DNA from: CAYTTA01 sp964440655
Lineage (GTDB): Bacteria; Bacteroidota; Rhodothermia; Balneolales; Balneolaceae
Reading direction: 5' to 3'
Assembly (NCBI GenBank): GCA_964440655.1
Contig: CAYTTA010000021.1
Coordinates: 1-33,279, forward strand
DNA length: 33,279 nt
The notes below the pieces were generated by a model, which ran no database searches, had not been told where the DNA came from, and saw only the letters and a program-made list of their open reading frames with translations. Position 1 is the first letter of the stretch. Every line of letters starts with the position of its first letter. Of the stretch, positions 8,019 to 14,489 are shown piece by piece. A program made the translations under genes and the position numbers.

Positions 8019-8036
8019 TGTGTATAAAAATACACA
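8019..8036. promoter_or_regulatory. Palindrome upstream of the MerC gene, candidate operator
   Basis: TGTGTATAAAAATACACA has perfect 7-bp arms (TGTGTAT / ATACACA) around AAAA. It lies 26 bp upstream of the MerC start and 8 bp past the end of the carbonic anhydrase-like gene, which marks a likely new transcription unit. The core AT stretch could overlap a promoter element. As a hairpin it is weak and has no convincing terminator character. Which regulator binds it is unknown. Confidence 0.45.
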
Positions 8037-8043
8037 CTTTTGT

Positions 8044-8736
8044 TCACAATTCCAGCACTTCAAAATTGCGAAGATCGAACCAGTCCGGCAGATTGTAATC
8101 GGTATTGATGATGATGCCGCCGATCAGGGCGATCCGGTGACCTTTCAGCAGGTCGCTTGAAGCCTTGATCATGGAGTGGATGGTCCGGTCGATCAGGTCG
8201 AACATCTGGTCGGTTGCCGCCACCAGCGGGATCGGGTGATCAAGAATTGCCTCCCGCTGCCCGCCCAGTTCTTTTTCAATCTTCCAGAGCTGGAAATCAA
8301 GTTCCTGATCCGCCGGTTCACTCTCTCCTTCCAGTGCGGCGAGGGTCGCCTGAAGTGCCCCGCAGCAGGAAGATTCATGCAGCTGTCCAAGCCTCTGCAT
8401 CGTTCCCACCTCTCCGGTCTTCGACACTCCGATATGCGGGCCGTACTGAATGATCGTGGATCCTCCGTCCGGCACATGAGCGGCAAAGGCTTTCAGACCG
8501 GTCAGGCCGGTGAAAGGGTATCCCGCCAGCCCCCCCAGCTGGAAAGGGCTGTCGCTGCCCAGGTAGTCCCGGAAATTGGTCACTGTCCGGACAATCTCAT
8601 CGCTGCAGACGGAGGTCGCCAAAAGAGTCTTCGACAGGTCGAATCCGAACTCATTGACCAGCCGGTCTATGCACCGTCGGGTGAGCTCCCGCCCCTCCTG
8701 GGCCCGGGGATAGTTCTGATGGATGAAGTTTTGCAG
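8044..8736 (-). CDS. LCIB-like (theta-class) carbonic anhydrase family protein, apparent CTG start
   Basis: The sequence matches the LCIB/theta carbonic anhydrase family, zinc enzymes for CO2-bicarbonate conversion. Counted from a TTG at 8622 the conserved residues are C6-S-D8-E9, H63 in Y-G-P-H-I-G, and C87 in S-C-C-G-A-L. These correspond to the Cys-x-Asp-Glu, His and Cys of LCIB (Cys162, Asp164, His216, Cys240); the His-to-Cys spacing of 24 is identical. The usual start codons give only TTG 8622, five residues before the first zinc ligand, which would remove the first part of the fold. The frame stays open for at least 38 more codons up to the hisI stop. It encodes plausible helix (for example R-E-L-T-R-R-C-I-D-R-L-V-N-E-F). 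A CTG at 8736 with GGAGA five bases before it is the best start. A sequence error or reinitiation is the alternative. Confidence 0.8.
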   Translation of the reverse strand: MQNFIHQNYPRAQEGRELTRRCIDRLVNEFGFDLSKTLLATSVCSDEIVRTVTNFRDYLGSDSPFQLGGLAGYPFTGLTGLKAFAAHVPDGGSTIIQYGPHIGVSKTGEVGTMQRLGQLHESSCCGALQATLAALEGESEPADQELDFQLWKIEKELGGQREAILDHPIPLVAATDQMFDLIDRTIHSMIKASSDLLKGHRIALIGGIIINTDYNLPDWFDLRNFEVLEL

Positions 8737-8737
8737 A

Positions 8738-9178
8738 TCAGTCTCCGTAAACGGTTTCCGGATTGAAAGAGGGTTTCTCGTCGATGAACTTCAGCTCCCG
8801 GGAATCCCGCTCCGAGACGGCCCGGTAGAAGCAGCTTCGATACCCCCTGTGGCAGGCTCCCTCCACGGCCGGATCGACCCGCAGCTGGATCACATCCTGA
8901 TCGCAGTCCACCAGCACCTGACGAACCTTCTGGGTCCGCCCGGAGGTCTCTCCCTTCACCCAGAGCTGCTGCCGGCTTCGACTGTAATAGACCGCCCGGC
9001 CTGTGTGAAGCGTCTCCCGTAGTGCCTCCTCGTTCATCCAGGCGAACATCAGGATCTCACCGGAAGTGGCATCCACCGTGATGCAGGGAATGAGACCCTC
9101 TTCGTTGAACAGGGGGGCGAACTCCGTACCCAGCTCAACCTGATCCCTGCTCGTCCTTTCAGCAAAATATCGGCTCAT
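8738..9178 (-). CDS. hisI: Phosphoribosyl-AMP cyclohydrolase
   Basis: HisI opens the adenine ring of phosphoribosyl-AMP, the third step of histidine synthesis, in the cytoplasm. The 146-residue protein contains all family motifs. They are L-M-F-A-W-M-N-E-E-A, the substrate-binding Y-Y-S-R-S-R-Q-Q-L-W-V-K-G-E-T-S-G, the metal-binding D-C-D-Q-D, and A-C-H-R-G-Y-R-S-C-F-Y-R, which supplies the other two zinc cysteines. It is the stand-alone cyclohydrolase; no HisE pyrophosphatase domain follows, only a short tail. No other his genes are in the window, so histidine genes are scattered in this genome. It follows yidD by 21 bp and precedes the carbonic anhydrase-like gene by 1 bp, so this is an operon-like run. 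Confidence 0.96.
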   Translation of the reverse strand: MSRYFAERTSRDQVELGTEFAPLFNEEGLIPCITVDATSGEILMFAWMNEEALRETLHTGRAVYYSRSRQQLWVKGETSGRTQKVRQVLVDCDQDVIQLRVDPAVEGACHRGYRSCFYRAVSERDSRELKFIDEKPSFNPETVYGD

Positions 9179-9199
9179 GCTCTTACGGACTGTTCCGAA

Positions 9200-9484
9200 T
9201 TATCTGTTTTTCTCCTCCGCCCTGGGCACCGGATCATAGCCCGATGTACCCCAGGGGTGGCAACGCGCCACACGTTTCACTCCCATCCACCCCCCCTTCA
9301 GGGCACCCCACTCGCGTACGGCCTCTGCCATGTAGTTGGAACAGCTCGGGATATGACGGCAGGAAGGTCCCAGCCAGGGGGAGATCATGCTCTGGTAGAT
9401 GGAGACAAAAAGAAGTATCACCCGCGCAGCCGGTGAGACCCTCTTATTCGACGACCCGCCACGTTGTTTTCCCGCCTTTTTCAT
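9200..9484 (-). CDS. yidD: Membrane protein insertion efficiency factor
   Basis: YidD is a small amphipathic protein at the inner membrane that helps YidC/Sec insertion. The hallmark stretch is present: I-Y-Q-S-M-I-S-P-W-L-G-P-S-C-R-H-I-P-S-C, followed by S-N-Y-M-A-E-A and later G-V-K-R-V-A-R-C-H-P-W-G-T-S-G-Y-D-P-V-P, with the three conserved Cys. The 94-residue frame starting at ATG 9484 overlaps the 3' end of cysS by 41 bp and adds a Lys/Arg/Gly-rich N-terminal tail. A GTG at 9421, just beyond the cysS stop, would give the usual length of about 73 residues and is equally possible. In many genomes yidD sits with rnpA-yidC; here it is embedded in a folE-cysS-hisI run. Confidence 0.93.
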   Translation of the reverse strand: MKKAGKQRGGSSNKRVSPAARVILLFVSIYQSMISPWLGPSCRHIPSCSNYMAEAVREWGALKGGWMGVKRVARCHPWGTSGYDPVPRAEEKNR

Positions 9485-10967
9485 CTTTCAGCTCAATGCC
9501 GATGCGGGCAAGATCATCACGGATCTTGTCGGCCATCTCGTAATCCTTGTGTGCACGAGCCCGCGCCCGGATCTCGATCAGAAGCTCCATCAGCGGACCC
9601 AGTTTGCTGTCGGCCTGCCGGGCAGGCGGTCTCAGTCCCAGCACATCCAGAACAAAGGCACGGTAACTCTCCTTCATCCGGTCGAACATGGGGCGGGAGA
9701 TCTTCCTGCTGTCGATCTGTCCGTGATACAGTCCGTTTATACGGGAGGCCAGTTCAAAGAGCACCGCAAGAGTTCTGGCGGTGTTGAAATCGTCGCTCAT
9801 TGTCTCCCAGCACTCCTCGCACAGCCTGCCGATCTGCTCATCCAGCTCGGCAGGTTCTTCGCCCCGGGCCGGATTCAGTTCATCAAGAAGGGCCAGACCG
9901 TTCATTATCCGGTGATACCCTTTCTCCGCCGCATGGAGTGCTTCATTGGAGAAGTCGATCTCGCTCCTGTAGTGGGACTGGAGCATCAGAAAGCGGATCA
10001 CCATCGGATCCCACGCCTTCTCAAGAAGCGGGTGCTCCCCGGTAAAGAGCTCCTCGAGGGTGATGAAATTGCCCGCCGACTTGCTCATCTTGGCCCCGTC
10101 GATCGTGACCATATTGTTGTGCATCCAGTATTTTGCAGGATCTTTTCCGAATGCACTTCGGGCCTGGGCGATCTCCGCCTCATGATGCGGGAACTGCAGA
10201 TCGATCCCCCCTCCATGAATATCAAATGTCTCACCCAGATACTTGGTGCTCATGGCGGTGCACTCGACATGCCACCCGGGAAATCCCTCCCCCCATGGGG
10301 ACTCCCACCGCATGATATGCCCCGGATCTGCCTTTTTCCAGAGAGAGAAGTCGTGCGGACTCCGCTTCTCCTCAAGCCCTTCGGTATCCCGGCTGCCCGC
10401 CATGAGCTCTTCCAGCACCTTGCCGGAGAGGGATCCATAGTCGTTTTTCTCCACATATCTGGCCAGATCGAAGTAGATCGATCCGTTCACCTCATAGGCC
10501 AGGCCGTTCTCCATGATCTTCCGGATCAGCTGGATCTGTTCGATGATGTGGCCGGTGGCAGTCGGCTCTATGCTCGGCCGCTCACAGTTCAGGGCGTCCA
10601 TCCCCTGATGGTAGCGGTTGGTGTAGGTCTGGACCACCTCCATCGGCTCGAGCTGCTCCAGACGGGCTTTTTTCAGGATCTTGTCCTCCCCCTCTTCGAT
10701 CACCTCATCCTCCAGGTGCCCCACATCGGTAATGTTCCGGACGTAGCGCACGCTGTAACCCAGAAACCTGAGGTAGCGCAGGACCAGATCGAACGTGATC
10801 GCCGCCCGTGCATGACCCAGATGCGGGTCTCCGTAAACGGTAGGTCCGCAGACGTAGATCCCTACATGAGGTGGGTTTATCGGCTCGAACCGCTCCTTTT
10901 TCCGGCCCAGTGTGTTATAGAGATAGACAGGAACTCGGTTGAAATCTGGCATGTCAGACCGTTCCAT
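9444..10967 (-). CDS. cysS: Cysteinyl-tRNA synthetase
   Basis: This class Ia synthetase charges tRNA-Cys. The 507-residue protein has the first zinc Cys at C40 (V-C-G-P-T-V-Y-G), the HIGH motif as H49-L-G-H52, W-H-V-E-C-T-A-M-S, H-H-E-A-E-I-A-Q, and K293-M-S-K-S297 for the ATP loop, followed by the DALR anticodon-binding domain. The start is placed at ATG 10967, 5 bp after the folE stop. A second ATG five codons later (M-P-D-F-N-R) is also possible. The 3' end overlaps yidD. The close spacing to folE suggests co-transcription. Confidence 0.97.
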   Translation of the reverse strand: MERSDMPDFNRVPVYLYNTLGRKKERFEPINPPHVGIYVCGPTVYGDPHLGHARAAITFDLVLRYLRFLGYSVRYVRNITDVGHLEDEVIEEGEDKILKKARLEQLEPMEVVQTYTNRYHQGMDALNCERPSIEPTATGHIIEQIQLIRKIMENGLAYEVNGSIYFDLARYVEKNDYGSLSGKVLEELMAGSRDTEGLEEKRSPHDFSLWKKADPGHIMRWESPWGEGFPGWHVECTAMSTKYLGETFDIHGGGIDLQFPHHEAEIAQARSAFGKDPAKYWMHNNMVTIDGAKMSKSAGNFITLEELFTGEHPLLEKAWDPMVIRFLMLQSHYRSEIDFSNEALHAAEKGYHRIMNGLALLDELNPARGEEPAELDEQIGRLCEECWETMSDDFNTARTLAVLFELASRINGLYHGQIDSRKISRPMFDRMKESYRAFVLDVLGLRPPARQADSKLGPLMELLIEIRARARAHKDYEMADKIRDDLARIGIELKDEKGGKTTWRVVE

Positions 10968-10972
10968 CCGGG

Positions 10973-11665
10973 CTACATCACGGTTTCCGTTCTGATGTAA
11001 TCGATGAATTTTTGCTGGACATCCGGATCCTGAAAAGCACCCCGGAATTCGGACGTGATGGTGCTGCTCTCTATATCACGGATACCCCGCATGGAGACAC
11101 AGAGATGGCGGCTCTCGATCCAGACGGCGACATCCTCTGTCTCAAGAGCCTGTGAGAGTTCATTGGCAATCTGCAGGGTCAGTCTCTCCTGCACCTGGGG
11201 TCTTCTTGAGTAGTAATCGACGATCCGGTTGATCTTGGAAAGGCCGATGACGTGGCCGCTGCTGATATAGGCGACATGTGCCTTCCCGATAAAGGGAAGA
11301 AAATGGTGCTCGCAGAATGAGTGGACCTGGATATTCTTCTCCACGATCATGTCCCCGTAATCAAACTTGTTGGTGAACTTGCGCGCAACAGGTTTGTTTT
11401 GCGGATCGAGCCCGCTGAAAACCTCGTTTACAAACATCCGGGCGACACGGTCGGGGGTGCCTTTCAGACTTTCATCCGTCGTATCCAGACCGAGAACCTC
11501 CATGATCTCTTTGAAATGCTCCCTGATCTGTTCGATCTTCTCATCATTGCTCAGATTGAACGCATCCTCTCTGATCGGTGTCTCTGTCGATGTGGCGATG
11601 TGTGCATCACCCAGCTCATCCCCTGAACTTTTCAGTTCAATCGCAGACTGTCTGGTATTGTTCAT
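10973..11665 (-). CDS. folE: GTP cyclohydrolase I (type IA)
   Basis: FolE converts GTP to 7,8-dihydroneopterin triphosphate, the entry to folate (and often queuosine) synthesis. The 230-residue protein has a variable charged N-terminus of about 40 residues, then the catalytic domain with zinc ligands C118, H121 and C189. The sequences S-F-C-E-H-H-F-L-P-F-I-G-K-A, I-G-L-S-K-I-N-R-I-V-D-Y-Y-S-R-R-P-Q-V-Q-E-R-L-T and R-H-L-C-V-S-M-R-G are diagnostic. It is the first gene of the leftward run folE-cysS-yidD-hisI. Upstream lies a 318-bp gap with an AT-rich palindrome (11806-11825), so its promoter is probably there. Confidence 0.97.
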   Translation of the reverse strand: MNNTRQSAIELKSSGDELGDAHIATSTETPIREDAFNLSNDEKIEQIREHFKEIMEVLGLDTTDESLKGTPDRVARMFVNEVFSGLDPQNKPVARKFTNKFDYGDMIVEKNIQVHSFCEHHFLPFIGKAHVAYISSGHVIGLSKINRIVDYYSRRPQVQERLTLQIANELSQALETEDVAVWIESRHLCVSMRGIRDIESSTITSEFRGAFQDPDVQQKFIDYIRTETVM

Positions 11666-11805
11666 TCCGGATTGATATCAAACGGTTAAAAGCAGCATGA
11701 AATTTACGCTTTCCTTCCGTGATTTCATAATAGATCCCGCTTCAACCATCATGTCACGCCGGCCACCGCTCATGCCACCACTCCGCAAATTCCATTTAAA
11801 AGATT

Positions 11806-11825
11806 GAATAAAATTACTTTTATTC
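11806..11825. repeat. AT-rich perfect inverted repeat upstream of folE
   Basis: GAATAAAATTACTTTTATTC has 8-bp perfect arms (GAATAAAA / TTTTATTC) around TTAC. It lies about 140 bp upstream of folE and 160 bp upstream of the HU gene. It could be an operator or part of a promoter for either direction; no regulator can be named. Confidence 0.5.
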
Positions 11826-11911
11826 CTATCAGGCCTTGAGTCTGTCGTCCCCGCACCCTGTTGCCCCGGAACGACACCGGCCGACAGGGGAGAAAAGTCG
11901 GGAGTATCGTA

Positions 11912-11930
11912 TGGACCTGCAGCAGGTCCA
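11912..11930. repeat. Perfect inverted repeat in the HU leader
   Basis: TGGACCTGCAGCAGGTCCA has 9-bp perfect arms around one central A. As RNA it can form a 7-bp GC-rich stem with the loop GCAGC. It lies 54 bp before the first HU gene, without a T-run, so it is more likely an operator or leader hairpin than a terminator. Confidence 0.5.
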
Positions 11931-11983
11931 CAACCCGGATCTTTCCACTGCCCGGGTAATCTGAGCGGGTATCTGCCCGGATC

Positions 11984-12298
11984 GTGAAAATCCAAAACCT
12001 GAATGGAATGACCTACAAGGAGCTTGTCGAACAGCTCTCAGACGATCTGGGGCTCGATCCGGCGGAAGCCCGCGGGATGACCGATCAGGTTCTATCCGGG
12101 CTGATCCGGCAGCTCCAGGAGGGGAACGGCTTCACCATACCCGGCCTGGGTACATTCAGGGTGCGTGAGAGAGAGTCCAGGAGCATCTACAGCCCCTGGC
12201 ACGGAGAAAAACGGTCGATCCCCTCCCGCCGGCAGGTCTCTTTCACTCCCGCGAGAAGGCTCCGGGAACGTCTAAATCAGCTCGGGCGGCAGAAGTGA
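11984..12298 (+). CDS. HU/IHF-family DNA-binding protein
   Basis: The 104-residue protein has the HU fold: a helix pair (T-Y-K-E-L-V-E-Q-L-S-D-D-L-G-L and M-T-D-Q-V-L-S-G-L-I-R-Q-L), then G-N-G-F-T-I-P-G-L-G-T-F-R-V-R-E-R and a basic arm ending in F-T-P-A-R-R-L-R-E-R. The arm tip reads S-P-W-H-G-E instead of the usual N-P-x-T-G, with a Pro still present, so DNA binding is likely but bending may differ. The start is GTG 11984; ATG 12008 would remove eight residues and begins nearer the conserved helix. The stop overlaps the GTG start of the next HU-like gene by 4 bp (GTGA), so the two are translationally coupled and may form a heterodimer (inference). Confidence 0.88.
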   Translation: MKIQNLNGMTYKELVEQLSDDLGLDPAEARGMTDQVLSGLIRQLQEGNGFTIPGLGTFRVRERESRSIYSPWHGEKRSIPSRRQVSFTPARRLRERLNQLGRQK

Positions 12299-13470
12299 AC
12301 CATAAGCTCACATATTCGGAGCTTGCCGGGTACCTGTCTCATCGCACAGGGAAGAGCCACCGCTTTACCCGGGATTTCGTCCGCCAGCTGGTCGAGGTGA
12401 TCGAGTCCGGCCTGCAGAAGAACGGTTCCGTCACTCTCTCCGGGTTCGGCCGCTTTGAACTTCGCTGGATGGATGAGCGACGGGGAGTCCATCCCCGGAC
12501 CGGCGAGGAGATCCGGATCGGGGGAAGACACAAGGTCGTGTTCCGGCCTTACAAGCCGCTTCGTGATGCCGTCTCCACGCCCCTCACCATGCCCGGACTG
12601 CCACCATCGAAGCCCGGCATGTCGGCATCGGATCGGACCGCCGGAGCGGAGGACCCGGAGGAGATCCTTGTGGAGAGGCCTTCCCCTCTGGCTTCTTCTG
12701 CCATGCGCCCTCCGCAGAAATCACAACCGAAACCGGCAGCAGATTCCGAGAAGCCGGAGCGCGGACCGGATATCCGGCAGACAAGCCGGTACCGATGGTC
12801 CTGGGCTGCGGTCGGGGTTCTGCTTCTCCTTCTGCTGATCTACTTTTCACAACTGGAAGGAGTGAATGGAGTGGATGCGGCCCTGCCGGCCGGCCCCTCC
12901 GGATCTGCGGTGAGTGTGGAAAACACCGGAAGTTTCGAAAACCCGGAAGCACCCCGGAGCATCGATGCGCCCCGGTTCACTGATGCCTCAGAAACCGTCG
13001 GAGCATCCCGCTCTGCCGGCCTTTCCGGGATCATGGAAAGGCCCGGTGCCACTGGTGCCGACCTGGATCCGGCCGATGAGTCCGGCGAGCCGGACACCGG
13101 AGAACTCCTCTACTCCACCCTGCGGATCCAAGCGGGTCAGAGTCTCTGGAAACTGGCGGAGGAACATCTCGGAGATCCCTTCCTCTGGCCCTGGATCTGG
13201 CATCTGAATGCCGACCGGATCGACGATCCCAATCTGATCCATGCCGGAACCCCCCTTTCCGTTCCTGCCCGTTCAGGAGATCAGCTTAAAGAGCAGCAGC
13301 TCCGGCAAGTTGCGCTTGGTTACCTGGAGCTCTACCGGCGCCTGAAACAAGAGGGGTCGGCCGATGCCAGGTATTTTCTCTGGGCGGCCGGAAATTATTA
13401 CCCCGAGATGCTGGAGAGGGTCGATTTTCCCGTCGAACCGGAAGATCTGGCCTTTGCGAGGAGCAACTGA
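12295..13470 (+). CDS. HU domain - membrane helix - LysM domain protein, candidate nucleoid-to-cell-wall tether
   Basis: The 391-residue protein combines three parts. Residues 1-95 are an HU/IHF DNA-binding domain with the intact arm signature H-P-R-T-G-E-E-I-R-I (the DNA-intercalating Pro is P67) and F-R-P-Y-K-P-L-R-D-A-V. Residues 96-167 are a Pro/Ser-rich basic linker. Residues 168-184 form one membrane helix preceded by Arg residues, which puts the HU domain in the cytoplasm by the positive-inside rule. After an acidic low-complexity stretch, residues 275-325 are a LysM peptidoglycan-binding domain (I-Q-A-G-Q-S-L-W-K-L-A, L-N-A-D-R-I-D-D-P-N-L-I, G-T-P-L-S-V-P). A helical tail follows. 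Such a protein could hold DNA at the cell wall. HU-SPOR fusions are known in Bacteroidota; a LysM version is less familiar to me. The GTG start overlaps the upstream HU gene stop. Confidence 0.88.
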   Translation: MNHKLTYSELAGYLSHRTGKSHRFTRDFVRQLVEVIESGLQKNGSVTLSGFGRFELRWMDERRGVHPRTGEEIRIGGRHKVVFRPYKPLRDAVSTPLTMPGLPPSKPGMSASDRTAGAEDPEEILVERPSPLASSAMRPPQKSQPKPAADSEKPERGPDIRQTSRYRWSWAAVGVLLLLLLIYFSQLEGVNGVDAALPAGPSGSAVSVENTGSFENPEAPRSIDAPRFTDASETVGASRSAGLSGIMERPGATGADLDPADESGEPDTGELLYSTLRIQAGQSLWKLAEEHLGDPFLWPWIWHLNADRIDDPNLIHAGTPLSVPARSGDQLKEQQLRQVALGYLELYRRLKQEGSADARYFLWAAGNYYPEMLERVDFPVEPEDLAFARSN

Positions 13471-13611
13471 CCGGCCCGCTCAACACTCCGGTTCCCTTCA
13501 CACCTCGTTTTTCATTCAAGAGCCAACTCCGAAACGTACAGCTACCCGATACAGGAAACCGACATGTACTCATTCACAGTTCTAAAAGAATAACATTCAC
13601 AGGAGCCGATC

Positions 13612-13923
13612 ATGATACGCCATGTAGTTATGTGGAAACTGAAGGAGCACGCGGAAGGTGCCTCCGCAAAACGGAATGCCGAAAAGCTCAAGATGATTCT
13701 TGAAGGTTTGAAGACCAGCATCGATGAGATCAAGAACGTTGAGGTCGGAATCCAGATCAGCCCGGACGATCCGGAAGGGATGGATGTGGTTCTGATCTGC
13801 GATTTCGAAACCGAGCTTGACTTCAAAATGTATACCCGCAGTCCCCATCATCAGAAAGCCGTCCGGTTTATCAATGCGGTGGCGGAACAGCGACTCTTCG
13901 TTGACTATCACGTGGATCTTTAG
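13612..13923 (+). CDS. Dabb (stress-responsive alpha/beta barrel) domain protein
   Basis: The 103-residue protein matches the dimeric alpha/beta-barrel Dabb family: the opening I-R-H-V-V-M-W-K-L-K-E-H with the conserved His, a middle V-E-V-G-I-Q-I-S and V-V-L-I-C-D-F-E-T strand pair, and S-P-H-H-Q-K-A-V-R-F near the end. Members are small cytoplasmic proteins, some with monooxygenase-like or cyclase roles; none can be assigned here. An AGGAG lies seven bases before the ATG, which fixes the start. The gene is on the same strand as the HU pair, 141 bp downstream, and probably forms its own unit. Confidence 0.92.
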   Translation: MIRHVVMWKLKEHAEGASAKRNAEKLKMILEGLKTSIDEIKNVEVGIQISPDDPEGMDVVLICDFETELDFKMYTRSPHHQKAVRFINAVAEQRLFVDYHVDL

Positions 13924-14037
13924 CCGTTGGGAACTGACTCACAATGAGTCTCATGGACAACCTGTGGGAATCCGGACTGTCCCCGAAACATCACACTCTT
14001 CCGGATGGCGGTACCGAATGAATAAGCACCGGCTAGC

Positions 14038-14469
14038 ATGGAACCAGAAAAAGAGAGTCCCGAATTCCGTGATCCCGATCGCAATGATCGCCAGGATCCC
14101 GTCGATCCCGATCTTGCTCACGATCCCGATTCTGATGATCCCGATCCCGCCGATCCCGATCTTGATCACGACCCCGATTCTGATGATCCCGATCCCGCCG
14201 ATCACGAACCGGATGATCCGGTACCCTACCCGATCGACGGGATCCTGGATCTTCATACATTCCGCCCCTCCGACCTGGGCACGCTGATCGATGAATGGAT
14301 CGATGAATGCAGACGCCGAGGGATCCTGAACATCCGGATCATCCACGGCAAGGGAACCGGCGCGCTCCGAAAATCGGTACACCATCTTCTTGGTCGCAAC
14401 CGTTATGTTGAAACCTATGCAACGGACGGCCGTAGCGGCGGAGGGGCCACGGTCGCCACGCTTAAATAA
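14038..14469 (+). CDS. Smr-domain protein with Asp/Pro-rich duplicated N-terminus
   Basis: The C-terminal half (about residues 66-143) is an Smr domain: I-L-D-L-H-T-F at the start and I-I-H-G-K-G-T-G-A-L-R in the middle, the two motifs linked to nuclease activity in MutS2 and stand-alone Smr proteins. The N-terminal 60 residues are a disordered, extremely acidic stretch of D-P-D, D-S-D-D-P-D-P-A-D units, encoded by a 48-bp tandem duplication (14104-14199). The acidic tail may mimic nucleic acid or tune binding (inference). ATG 14038 is the only start, since a TAA lies in frame five codons before it. The SIMPL gene follows 20 bp later on the same strand. Confidence 0.88.
   Translation: MEPEKESPEFRDPDRNDRQDPVDPDLAHDPDSDDPDPADPDLDHDPDSDDPDPADHEPDDPVPYPIDGILDLHTFRPSDLGTLIDEWIDECRRRGILNIRIIHGKGTGALRKSVHHLLGRNRYVETYATDGRSGGGATVATLK
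14104..14199 (+). repeat. 48-bp tandem duplication, GATC-rich, inside the Smr gene
   Basis: Two adjacent 48-bp units (14104-14151 and 14152-14199) differ at only two positions, and are themselves built from shorter GATCCCGAT-like pieces. The unit length is a multiple of three, so copy-number change would keep the frame. GATC occurs many times in under 100 bp. Confidence 0.9.
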
Positions 14470-14489
14470 CCCGAACCAATTTTCACATT

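Larger units (their letters stand above)
11666..11983. other. 318-bp divergent intergenic region between folE and the HU genes
   Basis: No convincing gene is seen. The left half is AT-rich and likely carries the folE promoter. Two perfect inverted repeats are listed separately. A possible 17-codon leader frame runs from ATG 11911 to TGA 11964, preceded by GGGAG six bases before the ATG; its first codons coincide with the 11912-11930 palindrome. The final 40 bp contain an imperfect direct repeat, GGGTAATCTG and GGGTATCTG. The open frame on the opposite strand across this region has no recognisable domain and unlikely composition. Confidence 0.6.

Noticed and set aside
11678..11995. Open frame of 105 codons on the minus strand upstream of folE
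   Set aside because: There is no recognisable domain and no ribosome binding site. It crosses two palindromes and the likely promoter region.
14104..14199. Possible CRISPR-like direct repeats
   Set aside because: There are only two adjacent copies with no spacers, and they are in frame inside a protein gene.
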